From contig SSNP01000019.1 of the NCBI GenBank assembly GCA_006937955.1, positions 3,138,084 to 3,202,083 on the forward strand: a stretch of 64,000 nt of DNA, read 5' to 3'. The position numbers and the translations under genes were made by a program. Under the pieces are notes generated by a model that saw nothing but the letters and a program-made list of their open reading frames with translations, had not been told where the DNA came from and did not search any database. Numbering within the stretch: the stretch's first letter is position 1; the number at the start of each line of letters is the position of its first letter. Positions 46,401 through 59,887 of this stretch are shown here, in pieces. Source of the stretch: Pachypanchax playfairii (taxonomy: Eukaryota > Chordata > Actinopteri > Cyprinodontiformes > Aplocheilidae).

Positions 46401-47687
46401 AGTTAAAGCGGCGGTGAGGGAGCTGATGGGTGTGTTCGTTGCCCGCCTCGGCCCATAAAGACAACCGGCCTGAGAACACTTGAACCAGCCATCAGGACCC
46501 AACGCTGGCAATTATTTCACCTCAAGGCGCTATCTGTAAAATGAACACTCTCATTAAAAAGAGTGCACACATGTGGATGCCCCCGAAATGTGCACGTCGG
46601 CACCGAGTCAATTTACTCGCAAGGCAAATATACGGTAACACAAATGCTTGTCTTTCCATCACAGAGTAATGTGCTGTTTATGATGTTTGACTGCCGGTGT
46701 GTGCTCATGCATGTGTGTATTTACACTCTTTGTTGTGTGTGTGCGAGCACATCTGTGTGGATTTATGTGTGTGTCACTGTTTAACTACCCCGCACACGTA
46801 ACCTCCCCATCTCTGCCTCCCTGTTTCTCATTTACTGAGCCAGCGCCAGAGAGAAGGAGTGTGGGGAAACGAGAAAATAAGTGATAGCAGGGGGAAGGAG
46901 AAAGAGAGGGAGACGATGAAATAGAGGTGTGGAGGGAGGAGGGGGTCTGTACGGGAAACATGGGATAAGGCTGGAGTAAAAAAAAAAAAATAGAAGAAGA
47001 AGAAGAAAAGGGAAAGATGGAAAGGCAGGAAGAAGGGGAGGAGAGAAAAAGACGGAGGAGGAGGCAGCAGATTTATGAAGCCATTGGAATGTAATTTGGA
47101 GGCAGAAATTACTGTCAGCCTGAGCAAGGTTTAAAGTCAGTGAAGCCTGAATCCTGAGCTTTTGTCTGTGTGTGTTTGGATGGCAAGTATCACAGACAAA
47201 TGGATGGCAAATATAATACAGAATAATAACACACAAGCTTTGCAGTTACTTGTCATACACACTGAACTTAGCGAGCCCATTTTCACAGACACCCCTCGCA
47301 TGAGTGACACGAATATGTGGCATCAGAACATCACCCTGCATTCATATTTAACAGTTCATATTTCATCTATGCTTGAGGACGCAGATACACACTCACACAC
47401 AGAGAAGCTCTGAATTCTTGTCAGGCTCTGAAGGCCATGACTCCTGCAGAATCAGTCGAGGGTGTCGGTGTGGACGGAAAGAAGGCTGGTGTGTGTGTGG
47501 GGGGGGGGGGATTGAGAGAGAGCGTGTCAAGGATAGACAGAGAGAAAGGTAGAGGTGGGAAATGGAAAGGAGTGAGTGTGAGACTCTAAGAGAGGCTAAA
47601 AAGAAGTGTGAGAGGGATGTGACTGGCTTTCTAACGCAGTAACACACAGCTTCCATTTAGCCTGAGAGGGAGGGGGTGCAGTTGGGG
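43481..47687. other. macrod1 intron 3 segment with simple-sequence patches
   Basis: Contains a G12 run at about 45512, (CA)n at about 46160, (TG)n at about 46280-46305, and long purine-rich tracts at 46850-47090 and 47505-47687. No exon or RNA gene recognised. Confidence 0.55.
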
Positions 47688-47935
47688 NNNNNNNNNNNNN
47701 NNNNNNNNNNNNNNNNNNNNNNNNNNNNNNNNNNNNNNNNNNNNNNNNNNNNNNNNNNNNNNNNNNNNNNNNNNNNNNNNNNNNNNNNNNNNNNNNNNNN
47801 NNNNNNNNNNNNNNNNNNNNNNNNNNNNNNNNNNNNNNNNNNNNNNNNNNNNNNNNNNNNNNNNNNNNNNNNNNNNNNNNNNNNNNNNNNNNNNNNNNNN
47901 NNNNNNNNNNNNNNNNNNNNNNNNNNNNNNNNNNN
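47688..47935. other. Assembly gap (248 Ns)
   Basis: A run of Ns directly after a purine-rich tract ending gttgggg and shortly before a poly-T run (about 47989-48004). Such flanks often stop sequencing or assembly. Open frames spanning it are artefacts. Confidence 0.97.
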
Positions 47936-50197
47936 AAGCAGGGATAATCAGCAAAGATCTAAAGAGAAGAAAAGCTCAATACAGTGTGTTTTTTTTTTTT
48001 TTTTCCTCATCCAGCATCACTCTGACACCCGGGTTGTAATGCACGCACACCGGGGGTCGGCTTCCTAATTTTTACTCTTCAGTTAGCTGCAGTGAGTAAA
48101 TGAAACAAGACAGTTAAAGCCTTTTCTTTTTCTCAGCATATCCTGAAAAAAAAAAAAAAAAAAAAGACAAAATCAATAGTGTGAAAAGAGGCTTTTTGAT
48201 GGATGATTCTCCATGAAGAGATCCAGCTTGATTCTATAATCAGAAATACAGCGATGGCTGACTTATTAAAATAAATAAACTCTCACCCATCAGCCAGTCC
48301 ATTAACAGCATACAGACAGCAGTGGTTCTGACAGGAGAGCTGGAGGTGGGATGTATTTATGCATATACAGGTATATTCATATATATGCCGTAAGTTTATT
48401 TCTGACCTCTCTCGCTTTGCTGATCAGAGCACTTCTTTCACACTGACTTTTCTTACTGTATAGGAAGCATTTTCTCATATACAGTATTGCCTCACTGCCA
48501 GAAATAGGCTGCCACTGGGAGCCCTACATTTGTTGTCTCTGAGCCACAGCTCAGAGCTCGCACATTAAAGTGTCGGAAAAACAAAACCCAGTTCTGCATT
48601 ATTACAATATGTTAACCTGCTTCGTTCGTTCTGTCTGACTTTCTCCAAGTATGTTTTTCGGAAACAGTTCCATAGAAATATGTAAAAATATGCACGTTTT
48701 GATCTTCCGCTAATGTGCGTTTAGTCAGGGTTGATTCAACGAAAACGTGGCGCAAACATTTTCAGCCAAATGTTTGTTAAAACATTCAATTAAGTGTTTT
48801 TAAAAAGCTCCTGCAGCATCCCAAATGTGAAGCAAGATGCCGGAAGACGGCGACAACTGCAGATTTCCATCTATCTTCCATGTTCTACCTGTAAAAATCT
48901 GATCCTAACATCTATATGGGTGTTAATTTAAACACACGATGACTCTCTGAGCACAACAGAAAGTCTTCAAACATCAGCTGGATGGAGGTCCAACGCTGCC
49001 GCACACAGGACCTGCATCTCTATCCTGCTGGAACTCAGTAGAATCACAACTATAAGGTGGATTCAAGTTTAGTTTTATTAGATTTAAGGTTTAAAACTGA
49101 GCACAAACAATGTAAAGCTGAATCCTTTCAATTTTGCTGCACTTTCTTTTCGCATTGTCAAGAACTAAATGTCAGTGTGCTGATAAATGTCAGGACAAAT
49201 GTGTTTAGCACAGTCAATATCGTTTCGCTTTTGGTTTGTTTGTCACTGTTCGCGAACAGCTCGAGTTCCTTTGAAACAGAATAAACAGCGAAACGAAGTT
49301 CTGCAGCTCATTTTTGCTCCAGAAACAAACAATCATCCGTGTAGTCGAACTCGCTGCCTCGACTTCGGCTCGCGCACTTTTTCAGTTTGTTTTTTGACCC
49401 TTGAACTGGCGCCGACTTGTTCCTTCTCCTGACACACAGACCAAGCAGCTCTCGGGTTCTTTGTTCTTCCAGCCAGTGACAACGATAGCAACACCATTAT
49501 GCACTGTGACAACACAACCTCCCACTCTCTTTCTTACAGCACTTCACACAATCACTGCTTCAGTCTCAGTCTGCTTCCCTCCATCTTCTGCTTCTCACTT
49601 AGAATCCTGCTGAGGTCAATTATCTCTGAATTTACTTATAGAAAAAGGTTAACTCATTCAGGATGCTGGAAGGTGCTAAGTGGCATCTGCAGATTGTTTT
49701 AAAAGGTTTCATTTATTTTCTAACATTCATCTTTTTTGCACCTTCTTGTTATTTTTACACTTTTTTGCTTTGATCTCCATTTAAGGCCAAGAGTTCTTTA
49801 GTTTTCTTCCACTCAATCAGCTTTCTTACTGATGGGGTTTCATGCAGTTCTAAGAAATTGTTTGGATACATTTTAAATATGTAGAAGAATAGAAAGATAT
49901 TATGAACTTTGCATATAAAAAAAATCGTGTTTTATTTGCTTGTCATGATGTAAAATAATAGTTTTTTATGAGTAAATCTTCTAGTATGTGAACTGCTAAT
50001 ATTACAGCTTTCAAAGCACTTGTTCATTCATAGTTAATGTTGAAAACTAGCACGATAAATCACTCTTTGATGTTTAAACAGTGTTACCTTGTGTAAAAAA
50101 CACATCTAGCTGAACAATAAGTTACTTAAGTCAAATGAAACTTCATATTGTTTTCCGATCTTTAAGTTGATGTTCCTGTAACCAGCGACACCGTTCT
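47936..50197. other. macrod1 intron 3 segment, non-coding
   Basis: A-run of about 20 at 48145; otherwise unremarkable AT-rich sequence. A slightly CpG-richer patch lies near 49340-49420. No gene recognised. Confidence 0.55.
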
Positions 50198-50295
50198 ACG
50201 TGGAGTTTGTGAGTTCTTATTGTACATGTGTGGGTTTCCTTCCACAGACCAGAAACAGGCATGTTAGCTTAATTAGCAGTTCCAAAGTGACCCTG
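50198..50295 (+). repeat. SINE fragment ahead of a (GGAT)n tail
   Basis: It reads acgtggagtttgtgagttct, tgtgtgggtttccttccaca and cagaccagaaacaggcatgt tagcttaattagcagttcc. These are middle-region words of the same SINE family as 59888-60221. Its end joins the (ATGG)n microsatellite directly, as expected from the family's 3' tail. Confidence 0.72.
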
Positions 50296-50367
50296 CATGG
50301 ATGGATGGATGGATGGATGGATGGATGGATGGATGGATGGATGGATGGATGGATGGATGGATGGATG
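50296..50367 (+). repeat. (ATGG)n microsatellite
   Basis: About 17-18 perfect tetranucleotide units, probably grown from the 3' tail of the adjacent SINE fragment. Confidence 0.97.
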
Positions 50368-53300
50368 AGCTCATAATGAAACTCCTGATGGTTTTTGGTT
50401 TTGCTCTTCCACCCAAAGATGATCAGTGGGCCCCTTCAAACCCTGTCTGGAAGCACCCCTGCATGTGACTGTTACTCTCATTAGAAAAACCACAAATTAG
50501 TTTTATCTGGATACAAAATTAGATTCTTTTCTAAATCAATTACTTCATATCCATAACCCAGCCATCCCCGATCAATGCAGCTATGTTTATATCCCTTCAG
50601 GATTTTGCTTCAGCGAGAGCAACTTTTTAACATCAAATCCTTTTTCAATCACCTAGATCTTATATATGTGTGTGGTGGGCGTGTTGCTCGCTGTGTTCTC
50701 TTTTTCTCTTCTGAATGGGAAAGGCAGGACAAATCTCCAACAGTGATCAGCCACTGAGAAGCAAGCAGCACAAATGGGAAATTTCAACAGATAGGGTCTG
50801 AAACCTATTGTCAGGAGTGAGAAGATGGAGAAAAGGAGTGCAGCTTAAGGAGAAGGATGGAAGGAGGGGAGCATAGATGAAGGCAGACAGGGAGACAAAG
50901 TGAGCTATAGAGTTTTTTGCCCTGGGGGAGGCCGGTTTGCAAAAAGGGAATGAACAGCCGAGGAGGGAGTAAACGAGACTTTGAGAGAAAACGCGGCTGG
51001 AAAGAGAGAGAATGAAACTACTGGGGGGGGGTAGAGCGAGGTCTGGATAGTCCAAAAAATCGAAGAGAGGAGGTGTGAAATGAGAACAAAAGTGGGGCAA
51101 CAAGAGGCAAAGATGGGACATGATGCTCAGTGAAGATGTGTTACATAAACACAGTACAAGTAATAAAAATGCTGGCGGCTTCATTTTGAACGCAGCAGCT
51201 AATAATTAAAAGAGTCAGACCCCACGCTGCGGGGCTACAGAGACAGCACGCAGATTTTTATGCATAATCTGCAAATAAACGGTATTATCTCTCTGGGGGG
51301 TCTCCGAGGGCCGAGGCCTTGAGCGCTGACTGTATATTCACAGTGCTGTAAACAAGAGTCCACCTACTTCACCTGCTCACTTCACCTCCAATTAAGATAG
51401 ATGGGTTAATGATGGATGTGTTCGTTTTCTACCTGCAGCTGCTGCTAACGCAAAGAAAATATTCAATCCTGACCATTTTGAGGCTGAATTTGTAACACTA
51501 GATTGAAAATAATAATCATTTTATCCCGGCGTGTTATTCTTGACAGGACAGGGGAGCTTTTCACAGCCACATTTTAGACCTGAAAAGCTCTCCGATGAAA
51601 GATTTTCAGAGGGTTGGCAGCTTCTTAAGGCGGGATGATGCTGGTTTCATTACAGGTTTTACAGACTGGCAACCCTGAAGCTGTAAGTAAAATCCTCCCA
51701 CAACATGCTGGATTTCATTTTTCCTCTCAGTCGCATGCAGCAAAGCAACAACATTAATAAAAAAACATATTGGGTGGCGTCTCGTCGGCTGCGGACGAAG
51801 GAGAATTTCAATATTTGCGTGTCCGTATCAGCCTGAGACGGTTTTCTATCAACACAGGAAGAAAGTTTTAATTTAATCTGCTAATCCTGAAAAAAAATAC
51901 CTGCAGAAGTACTTCCTCCTCAGCCTTCCTTATAATGCACTCGGCGATGCTTTGATATGCACCATATTTCAGCATAAAACACCTTTCTACAGGCAGCCCA
52001 GCATGCAAACACATCGCCTCCTGACAGTGTGTGGATAAACAATCCCATTAAATATGATTGAAGGTTTTTACAGTCCTCTCTCCATCTTTTCTCTCTCTGT
52101 GTTCGGCTCCGAGTCAGGAAGTAACCGCACATGGATAATTTACGGGTCGGACACCTTTACACACACTCGCATCACAACAGTCCACCAGAAGGCACTCTTT
52201 GATTAGTCACTCTCACTGGGTCGGGCTTGTACTTTTGGATGAGAATCTCTAAAGTCCTGCGTTTGTGTGAAACGACACATAAACAGGCCGTTTGAAATCC
52301 AGTAAGATGTGAAGTCGCTGCGTCCTCCTGGTGGCAGCGTGAACCTGGAATCCAGCTGACAAGCTTTCTGCTCCTTTTTTTTAACCTGCCAGTGTTTAAT
52401 ATCTCACATTGTTTCATTTCCTGTCACTCTGTATTTCATTATTACCTAAAAAGGAAAAGAAAAAACATCCAGTGAAGCTAAACTTTTTGGAACGAAACAC
52501 TCTCTCTGTCAGAAGGGTGTCGTTCTGTTTACCTTTGTTCCTCATTAAACAGCCACAATGAGCAGAAACACTGAAGGGTAATTATCAAAGCTTATTAAAG
52601 CTCGGAGTTGAGCAGAACCTCAGAGGTCTGCTGAAATCCAATACATCAGGACAAACGTATATTCCCGCCACAGTCACGTACCCTCTTGTCATGCTTTAAG
52701 AGAGTAATGCATCGCCAGAACAAAGCTTCGTAATTAAGACGTGTAACTGGGACTCTGTATCTTCAGCTCTTTAAGATACCGTGTTTGTCGCTGCTTGTTG
52801 TCTTGGTAGCAGCTGATAATTTGGCATTTATTTCCACTTAGAGACTTGTTTTGTTGGAAATTAAGCCATTACAGTCGTGTCATTAAACCTAATCACTTTG
52901 GTATTTAGTCTAAATTTGGTTTTCGATTCATGTAAGTACTGTTTAACGTAGGCTTCAGTTTTCTGGGTTTACTGTCTTTACTGTCCTGTACGTCTGAACC
53001 GGGGTCGTTCCTCTGGACTGCGGCTGATACGACACATATCTCCATGATCTGAGTCATCATACACGAGCTTCGCAAACCAATACGACGTGATCTGATGTCC
53101 TGAATCACAATAAGAAGCAGTTCAACGTGATTTAACATGCAAAACTACATGACAAGCAAAGAAACGCGTTAATTACTGCGGCTAATTTCAAAATAAATAA
53201 AATCAGGGTGAAGCGCACGTTCAGATTGTTTTTGTTTTGATGTGAATTGTTTGATTTTAATTGGGCTTGTTGTTTCTGTACGGTGCCTCGAAATGACTTG

Positions 53301-55719
53301 TTATGAACGCTTGCTTGAGCTGAATTTTCACCAGTGATGCTGCAGTTCTTGAACAGGAAGCGTCGCTAATGAGGAAACGATAAACAGGAGGAATGACGCC
53401 AGAAGACGTGTTGTGCGCTAAAAACAGATTCCACAGGCGAGAGATTGTTCACGCACAAACATTTTCACTAATTTAATTATGAAATAGACTGAATTTATCA
53501 ATCAAAATAACTCAGTGTACTAATGTACAGGTTTAAGCTGGGAACTGCGTCGGCTGCTGCACCGTGTTGTGATCACGCGTGTCTTTAAACTGGTTCATTT
53601 TACTTTTCTAGTTCGAACATACATGAATACCCGCTGTTTGTCATTAGGAAATGGGTTGTGTCAGGAGAACGCTGCCAGCAACACACAGTTGGTGCCCATC
53701 CCAAATTTAAAACAAAACATTAAAGAAGAAAAAAAAAAAAAGCAATTTCCCCCTAAAAATCATCTCCTGCCATAGCAACGGTAATTTTACTGCAGGCGAC
53801 ACAATCAAACTGTAACAGACTGAACTTTGGCTGCAACTGCTGAGAAACTGGAAGATATGGACAATCTGGAGCTTTTGGCAAACCAACATCACAAACGTTT
53901 TGCATTTCCTCTACAAAGAGGGATTCTAACATTTGTTTTAGAGTTATTCTGGCTTATCTGGTATTCAACTCTAATTCTGCTCAGCAGATACAATTCTCTG
54001 CAATTATTAGAGATTCATACTGATGAATTCCTTCATGGCTTTTTTTGTGTTTTGACTAGTTAAATAATTACAGTGCAACACGATGATCAAAAACGAGCCT
54101 GTTGATGTCTCAGTTAACCCCTTAAACGCTGAACATGTTGCTGCTCGGTGTTAAACTTCTCCAGACAATGACGTTTTTTAGCTTTTCCTTTTACCTCTGG
54201 CTTTATTTTCTCCAACATTGTCTTTCTGACACAGTTCCGAGCTCAGTTAGTCAGAAATGTTCGCTATCAGTGAAACTGTCTTGTAGTCATTTCTCCTTTA
54301 TCTGCAGTAAAAAAAAAAGAAAAAAGCTAGTAACGACTGTTCATTTGTGTTTTTTTTGTGGGAGCTGCTGCTGCTAACTGCTGGAGGCGATTAGCGCAGT
54401 CAAAGCTATAGATTCCTTCTTAAAGGGAAACGGCTATTTGTTGTGTTTAGATAATTCAGTTTGCACAATAAATATTGGCAACTTCAGTAATAATCAGTTA
54501 ACTGCTGTAGTCATATTTTAAGTAAAACATTTGTTGGTTCCGGCTGCTAAAATCTACAGATTCTGCTGGTTGACTGAACAATGAAGGTTTGTTTTAATGT
54601 TGCTCGCGCTCATCCTGCTCATCTAAATTGTAAATTAATATGTCTGACAAATTGCCCGCATTTTAAAAAAAATGAGGCTCTTTCATTCGTTTGTCAAAGG
54701 TTATTAACTCCGAAACAGCAGCTGAGTCTGCTTGTCATAAAACTCTCAACACAAAGGAAACAAAAACCTTTTTCATTTTAGAAAAAATGTGACACATTTA
54801 CATGTACTGAAGGTTTAAATCCAGGTGCTGGGAGGTGTTTAAGCAGCTCGAGGTGCCTCTGACACACCTGAATGTCTCACTGCTCCTACAAAATGAAGCA
54901 CTCTCATATTGACCTCAAACCTGAACCATGTGAATTTCAGTCTGAAAGGATCCTGAATTGTTAAAACGTCATCTTGAATAATGCATCTCTTTAACATGTT
55001 TATCCAGCATCTGCATCTATTCTGGGTATTACATTGATGAAATCTTTACATCTTTTGGCCTAAAAGCATATATAGAAGCATATTTTGTTCCCGTGTCAGA
55101 TTAGCATGTATAACTGAACTAACATTGTTATTTCCTGCTGAAACCAAACAGTCCTCACATCTTTGTGGTAAATGGAAGCCCACATACTTATTTGTCCCAA
55201 ATATATAGCGTGATCTATATCCGGACATCCTCTGTGGATGTTAATATGAGGTTATGACTCAACGGGCAACAATTAAAGTAAACAAAGGCACATCTCATGC
55301 TGTGCTGTGTGGGTCTGGTTAGATTGGCTGATGGCGTTTGAACGGCCCCTCTGGAGTCTGGATCTCCTAAGTGAGTAAAATGATCCAGAATTATAGAGCC
55401 TTGATAAAAGCAGCTTGGATCCTCTAAATGCTGAGAAAAGGTGCTTCAGTGTTCTCTTTCTTATCTCCTTTTGCATAGGAAATACCGAACCATCCTTTGT
55501 GCATGAAGCGAAGATAATACTGTCCCACAATTCCTTACGGCAGCAACATTTAAAGCGAAGCACCTAAAGGCTTATAGATCAGAGTCAGCACTGTAAAAAT
55601 TACACAGATGTGTCTTTGGCTGGGTAAAAATGAGTTTTTGAATAAGTGTGAGTAGATGATTTATTTAAGTTATTATGGTTAAAAGTTAATGGAGATGATG
55701 GAAAGTTTTTCAGCCTTTT
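50368..55719. other. macrod1 intron 3 segment, non-coding
   Basis: Includes a purine-rich tract at about 50790-51075, moderate AT-rich DNA and a few A-runs (about 53730, 54310). No exon, RNA gene or assigned repeat. Confidence 0.55.
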
Positions 55720-55897
55720 ATCCACCTGTTTACCTGCTAAATCCTGTTCAGGGTCGTGGGGGTGACACCTGGACAGGTCGCCAGTCCATTCACATACTCA
55801 CACACCTCGAGCCAATTTGCACAAACTTGACACAGAAAGGTTCAAGATGAGTTTAGAACCCAGGACCTTCTTGCTGCAAGGCAACACTACTAACCAG
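55720..55897 (-). repeat. SINE copy, minus strand, internally deleted
   Basis: The plus strand reads atcctgttcagggtcgtggg, ggacaggtcgccagtccatt, gagccaatttgcacaaactt and gtttagaacccaggaccttc ttgctgcaaggcaac. Its reverse complement follows the family order head (gttgccttgcagcaag, ggtcctgggttc) to 3' end (gaccctgaacagga). The middle is shortened. Confidence 0.75.
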
Positions 55898-58626
55898 ATT
55901 CAATATTTAATGAATGTATTAATTATTTTGATACAATTCTAGATTTAGAGTCAGTCTTTCCAAATCCGACATGGAAATAAAATAACCTCCTAAACCAGGT
56001 TGTACATGTTTAAATAAAACATTGTAAGAATGAAGTATTTAATACGCTCTGACGGATTTTTCCTCTGAACATTCTTTAAGGGAGAATCGGCACCAGTGGA
56101 AGTTCAGTTCCAATCTCGTTGCATTTCTAAGTCTTTATGAATTCTCCTTCATATCTTCCATTGATCTCGAGATGTTTTCCGGGTCAAGGAAAAGCACTTC
56201 AGAAAGGACTCATGGTACGGTCGACCACTCAGAGAAACGACCTTTTATATCTTCACCCAAACGCTTTCCCATGACCTCCAGGAAGGAAGTGTTAGGAGGT
56301 TAAGAAGATATGGCAAAAATTAATCTATATAAATCCATCCAACTGCCAAAATGTTCCGTAAATGATGTGAATCTCATGTGAACAACTAAAACCACATTAG
56401 ATACTTTACTGTATTGTGTTTTTTTTATGCTTGGGTTATATTTGAGTTATGCACCACGGCACTTGATGCAAAAGTCAAGATGGACACGTGAATATATTGT
56501 ATATGGGAGACTTTTTTTTTTTGTAGAACCGTCATTTATTTTAAAGCTGATTGATAAAATAATTTGAAAAGGATGAAAATGAATCAGGAGGTTGAAAGAT
56601 TTCCTAACAGAAACCAGTCGGTCCCGGATTCAAAGCTGTTCTTTGAAACACTGAGCCGCGATGATTCATTCATTTGCATATTGAAATCCAGCTTCAATCC
56701 AGGCTGAATAAGAATAATGAGCATGTTAATCTGCTTCATGTCCTGGTGTGGAAACAGTACACGCAATCCAAAGTGCAATATGGACTTTTGTTAAGAAATC
56801 ATAGATAGAAATTACAACCACAATTCCAATTATTTATTCTCGAATTAAAAATAAATTCACTGGAAAGTTTAAGGATTTTCTTTTTTTTTGACAAGATAAA
56901 ACAGGATGTGCCCCAAATAAATCGGGGTCTTTGTCCTTCAGCTTAACGTGAAAAATAAACTATATGAGATAAATAATGTTCTCAGCAGGTGGTTGTGGCT
57001 GAGAGACGATAGTTATAGGACTTTCAAAACTTTCTAAATGTTCTTTTTTTCTAAAAGTGAATGTAGATCAACAGTATGTGGATCACATGACGACACACGT
57101 ATGTAATCAACACGTCAACATAGATACAGATCTCACTTTCACATTTCTTCTATTGCAACATGAAACAATGCTGATATTACGCCTCTGCATGAAACCCAGT
57201 TAAAACGAGGCTCAGGTTTAAGTTAATGTCTAATTATGACTTTAATCCTAATTTTAAAAAGAGCTCCAGCTTTTGTTAAGGAGAAGAAAATGTGCTGTAA
57301 TCCCCAGTAAACTGTAGAAGCTGTTCTCTCAGTCAGAGTCTCTGTAAAGCTGTTATAAAATCATTGTTTTGGGGGCGGCGTGTTAAACTCCAAATCTGGC
57401 TATAAGTGCTACATTTCCCACACAAAGGCTTTAATAGAATGGGGATCCTGGAAACTCTAATGCTGAGGTATATCTGGAGATCCAAATATAGCAGACATCT
57501 TTTTTCAGATTGCTCTTTTTGTAGAAGAAGAGATGTGTTTTTGTTCCAGAAAACAAAAAAAAAACCCAAGATTTTTACAATATATTCATTGATAAAATTA
57601 AATGTTCAGAGCGTTCTAAAGAAATCATCATAAATATTGATGTTTAATTATGGTCTAATAACAGTTTGAAACTATTTATCATCTACATTGTTTCTGTCAA
57701 GTAATAATAAAGATCATGATGGATATTACCAAAGCTGAGCTGTGGAAGTGATGTACAGCCAGTCACCACCTTTATTAGGCCTAAGTAAGATATATATTGA
57801 GGTTTTAAAGATGATGAAGGTCAGATTTTGTAAAGTAATGATTCAGTAGATGAACAGAGTCAGAAATCAATCAGGTCGGTGTGCTAGATGAGAGACAGCC
57901 TGAGGACAGCAGACATATTACTTTAGATACATGAAGAACAGTCCTGCCACAGGGAACTGACCCAGTGCCTCCAACACGAACATGTAATCACACACTGGTA
58001 AACCGAACAAACCGCCACCAGGGAAAATAACGTCTCTGCTGATGAAAAGTGCAGGGGAGTCGAACCCTCCGGTCCTGATTCTGGAGTTTTTTACATTTAA
58101 CAGAATGGAATAAATCAGCTGGGTTTTTATTACAGAGCGAGGAAGGAAGACGTTTACTTTACAGTCATACCACAAGAAAGCACAAATTATTGTTTTAAAA
58201 AGAACTGCATGTTTTATAAATGAAGTAAAACCAGCAGAAGATTCTTCCATGGGTCTACAGTTCCCCACAGCTCCATGAGACACTTTAGAACCTCTCAGAT
58301 CACTTTTTCTGTTCGTTCTGCTTCGACAAAGAGCTAAAAAACCCCACTGTACACTAAATGCCCAGCACCATGCTGCACACACGCAGCTTCGGTGGGGAAA
58401 ACGCATTTACATTAGCATAAAAAGAGATGGATATTTTTCTTTGTGTTGTGTAAAGCAGCGTTATAGGGAGACAGATAAGATAGAAAGTTAAAATCACTTG
58501 CTGGCAAAGTAAATAATACTGATTATATTGCTACAAAGTTCTGTTAGGGAGCGTTAGTCTCTAAATAAATACAAAAAGAAAATTTAAAGACCTTTAAAGG
58601 GAGGGTTTGCGGTTGTGTGAAAGAGC
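55898..58626. other. macrod1 intron 3 segment, non-coding
   Basis: AT-rich. An open frame at 57918-58406 (minus) shows no recognisable domain and odd composition. No gene or repeat assigned. Confidence 0.5.
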
Positions 58627-58779
58627 AGTCAGTATCTTACCTGCAGTAGATGGTTGTCAGAGCGCTCTCATGGGGAAAAAAAAAAGCCAACAGCTACTAA
58701 AATTGTTCCTGAATTGGCTTTTCAGAGTTTCTTCATGACTCTCAAACTAAAATTGCTGACAGCAGGTAAGATACTGACT
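58627..58779. repeat. Perfect 18-bp inverted repeat, 117-bp loop
   Basis: agtcagtatcttacctgc at 58627-58644 is the exact reverse complement of gcaggtaagatactgact at 58762-58779. Read outward on each strand, both arms contain the strong splice-donor word CAGGTAAGAT. The loop contains an A11 run. It could be a small MITE-like element or a local inverted duplication. Confidence 0.8.
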
Positions 58780-59887
58780 ACTAATAAATACTCCACCTGG
58801 TTATTTTTCAGAACTTTTTGCGTATTTAAATATGTAGAGAACAATCAATCTCCTCTAGCAATATCTTCTCAGAACAATATATTTTTTGTTTGTTTTTCTT
58901 CTGCTCCTGGTCACACTTGCAGTCTGTTGCATCTCCTGCACTTCCTGTTGACTGAGTTTCACCAACATGTGTGTAACGTCAATGTGCACAAACCTCTCTT
59001 CTATCAAGCCAACAGTAAAATAACCCTGCAGACTTTTGCAGACAAATACAGGTGATAATGGAACATAAAATGCTTTTCAGCAGCTGAACTTGATTTGCAT
59101 AGTCTAAAAACTTAGGAGCCATCCTGTGACCTGAAGTTAAACTTGCACAAAGTAATTATGTTTAATTGTCTGCCTGAAAGAAACTTCTTTCTCTCGTCAC
59201 ATTAATCTACTTTGCTGAAGTTGTTTGCTCTGATCAATGTTGTTATTAAAGGTTTAGAAAATCAACCAAAGCACACCAAAGGATTATTTTTCATGTTCAG
59301 TAAAGTGCTTTCCAATAAATCTCTTCAGCTTTATCCATCCATGTCACTTTTCACTGTCGGTGCAGATTAAGCACAACAAGTCTGTGGAGGAAATTTACTA
59401 TAATATTATCAGAAAACCTCGGTGAGATGATAAGGATGCCTTCCAGTTGGTTTATTGAATCTGTACAAGGAGCTGGACACAGAACGGGTTGTCTGAGGGT
59501 GCAGCTCAACGCACTTCCTCTCAGCTGCATCTTTTATAGACAACATGAATGTGGAAACACTTATTGCTCATGCAGAACCTGGTAGCTGGTTAAAACCATG
59601 ACTCTGAATCCAGGTATCCAGATGAAGAACTTAGTGAATGAAGTTAAAAGATTCAGCTTTGTCTCTTCAGCCTAAAGGATTTTCTACCAGTAACTTTGGG
59701 GCTCGTTGATATGCATTTTGTTGGAGTCTTTTATGGTTTAAAATGTGGCTGATGTTGACATCTGACCCTTCACTGGGATAGTTTTCTTGACTTTATTTCT
59801 ATCATCTGATCAACCAGATGCTTGTGTCCACTGCGAGGTCAGCCTCAGTTCCATGAACTTTATACTTCTAATAATATTGTCAGCCAT
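58780..59887. other. macrod1 intron 3 segment, non-coding
   Basis: No exon, RNA gene or known repeat recognised. Confidence 0.5.

Noticed and set aside
47631..48068. Open frames spanning the second N-run
   Set aside because: Assembly gap artefact.
57918..58406. 162-codon minus-strand open frame
   Set aside because: No domain, signal or family wording recognised. This length can arise by chance in intron DNA. It could be rechecked by protein search.
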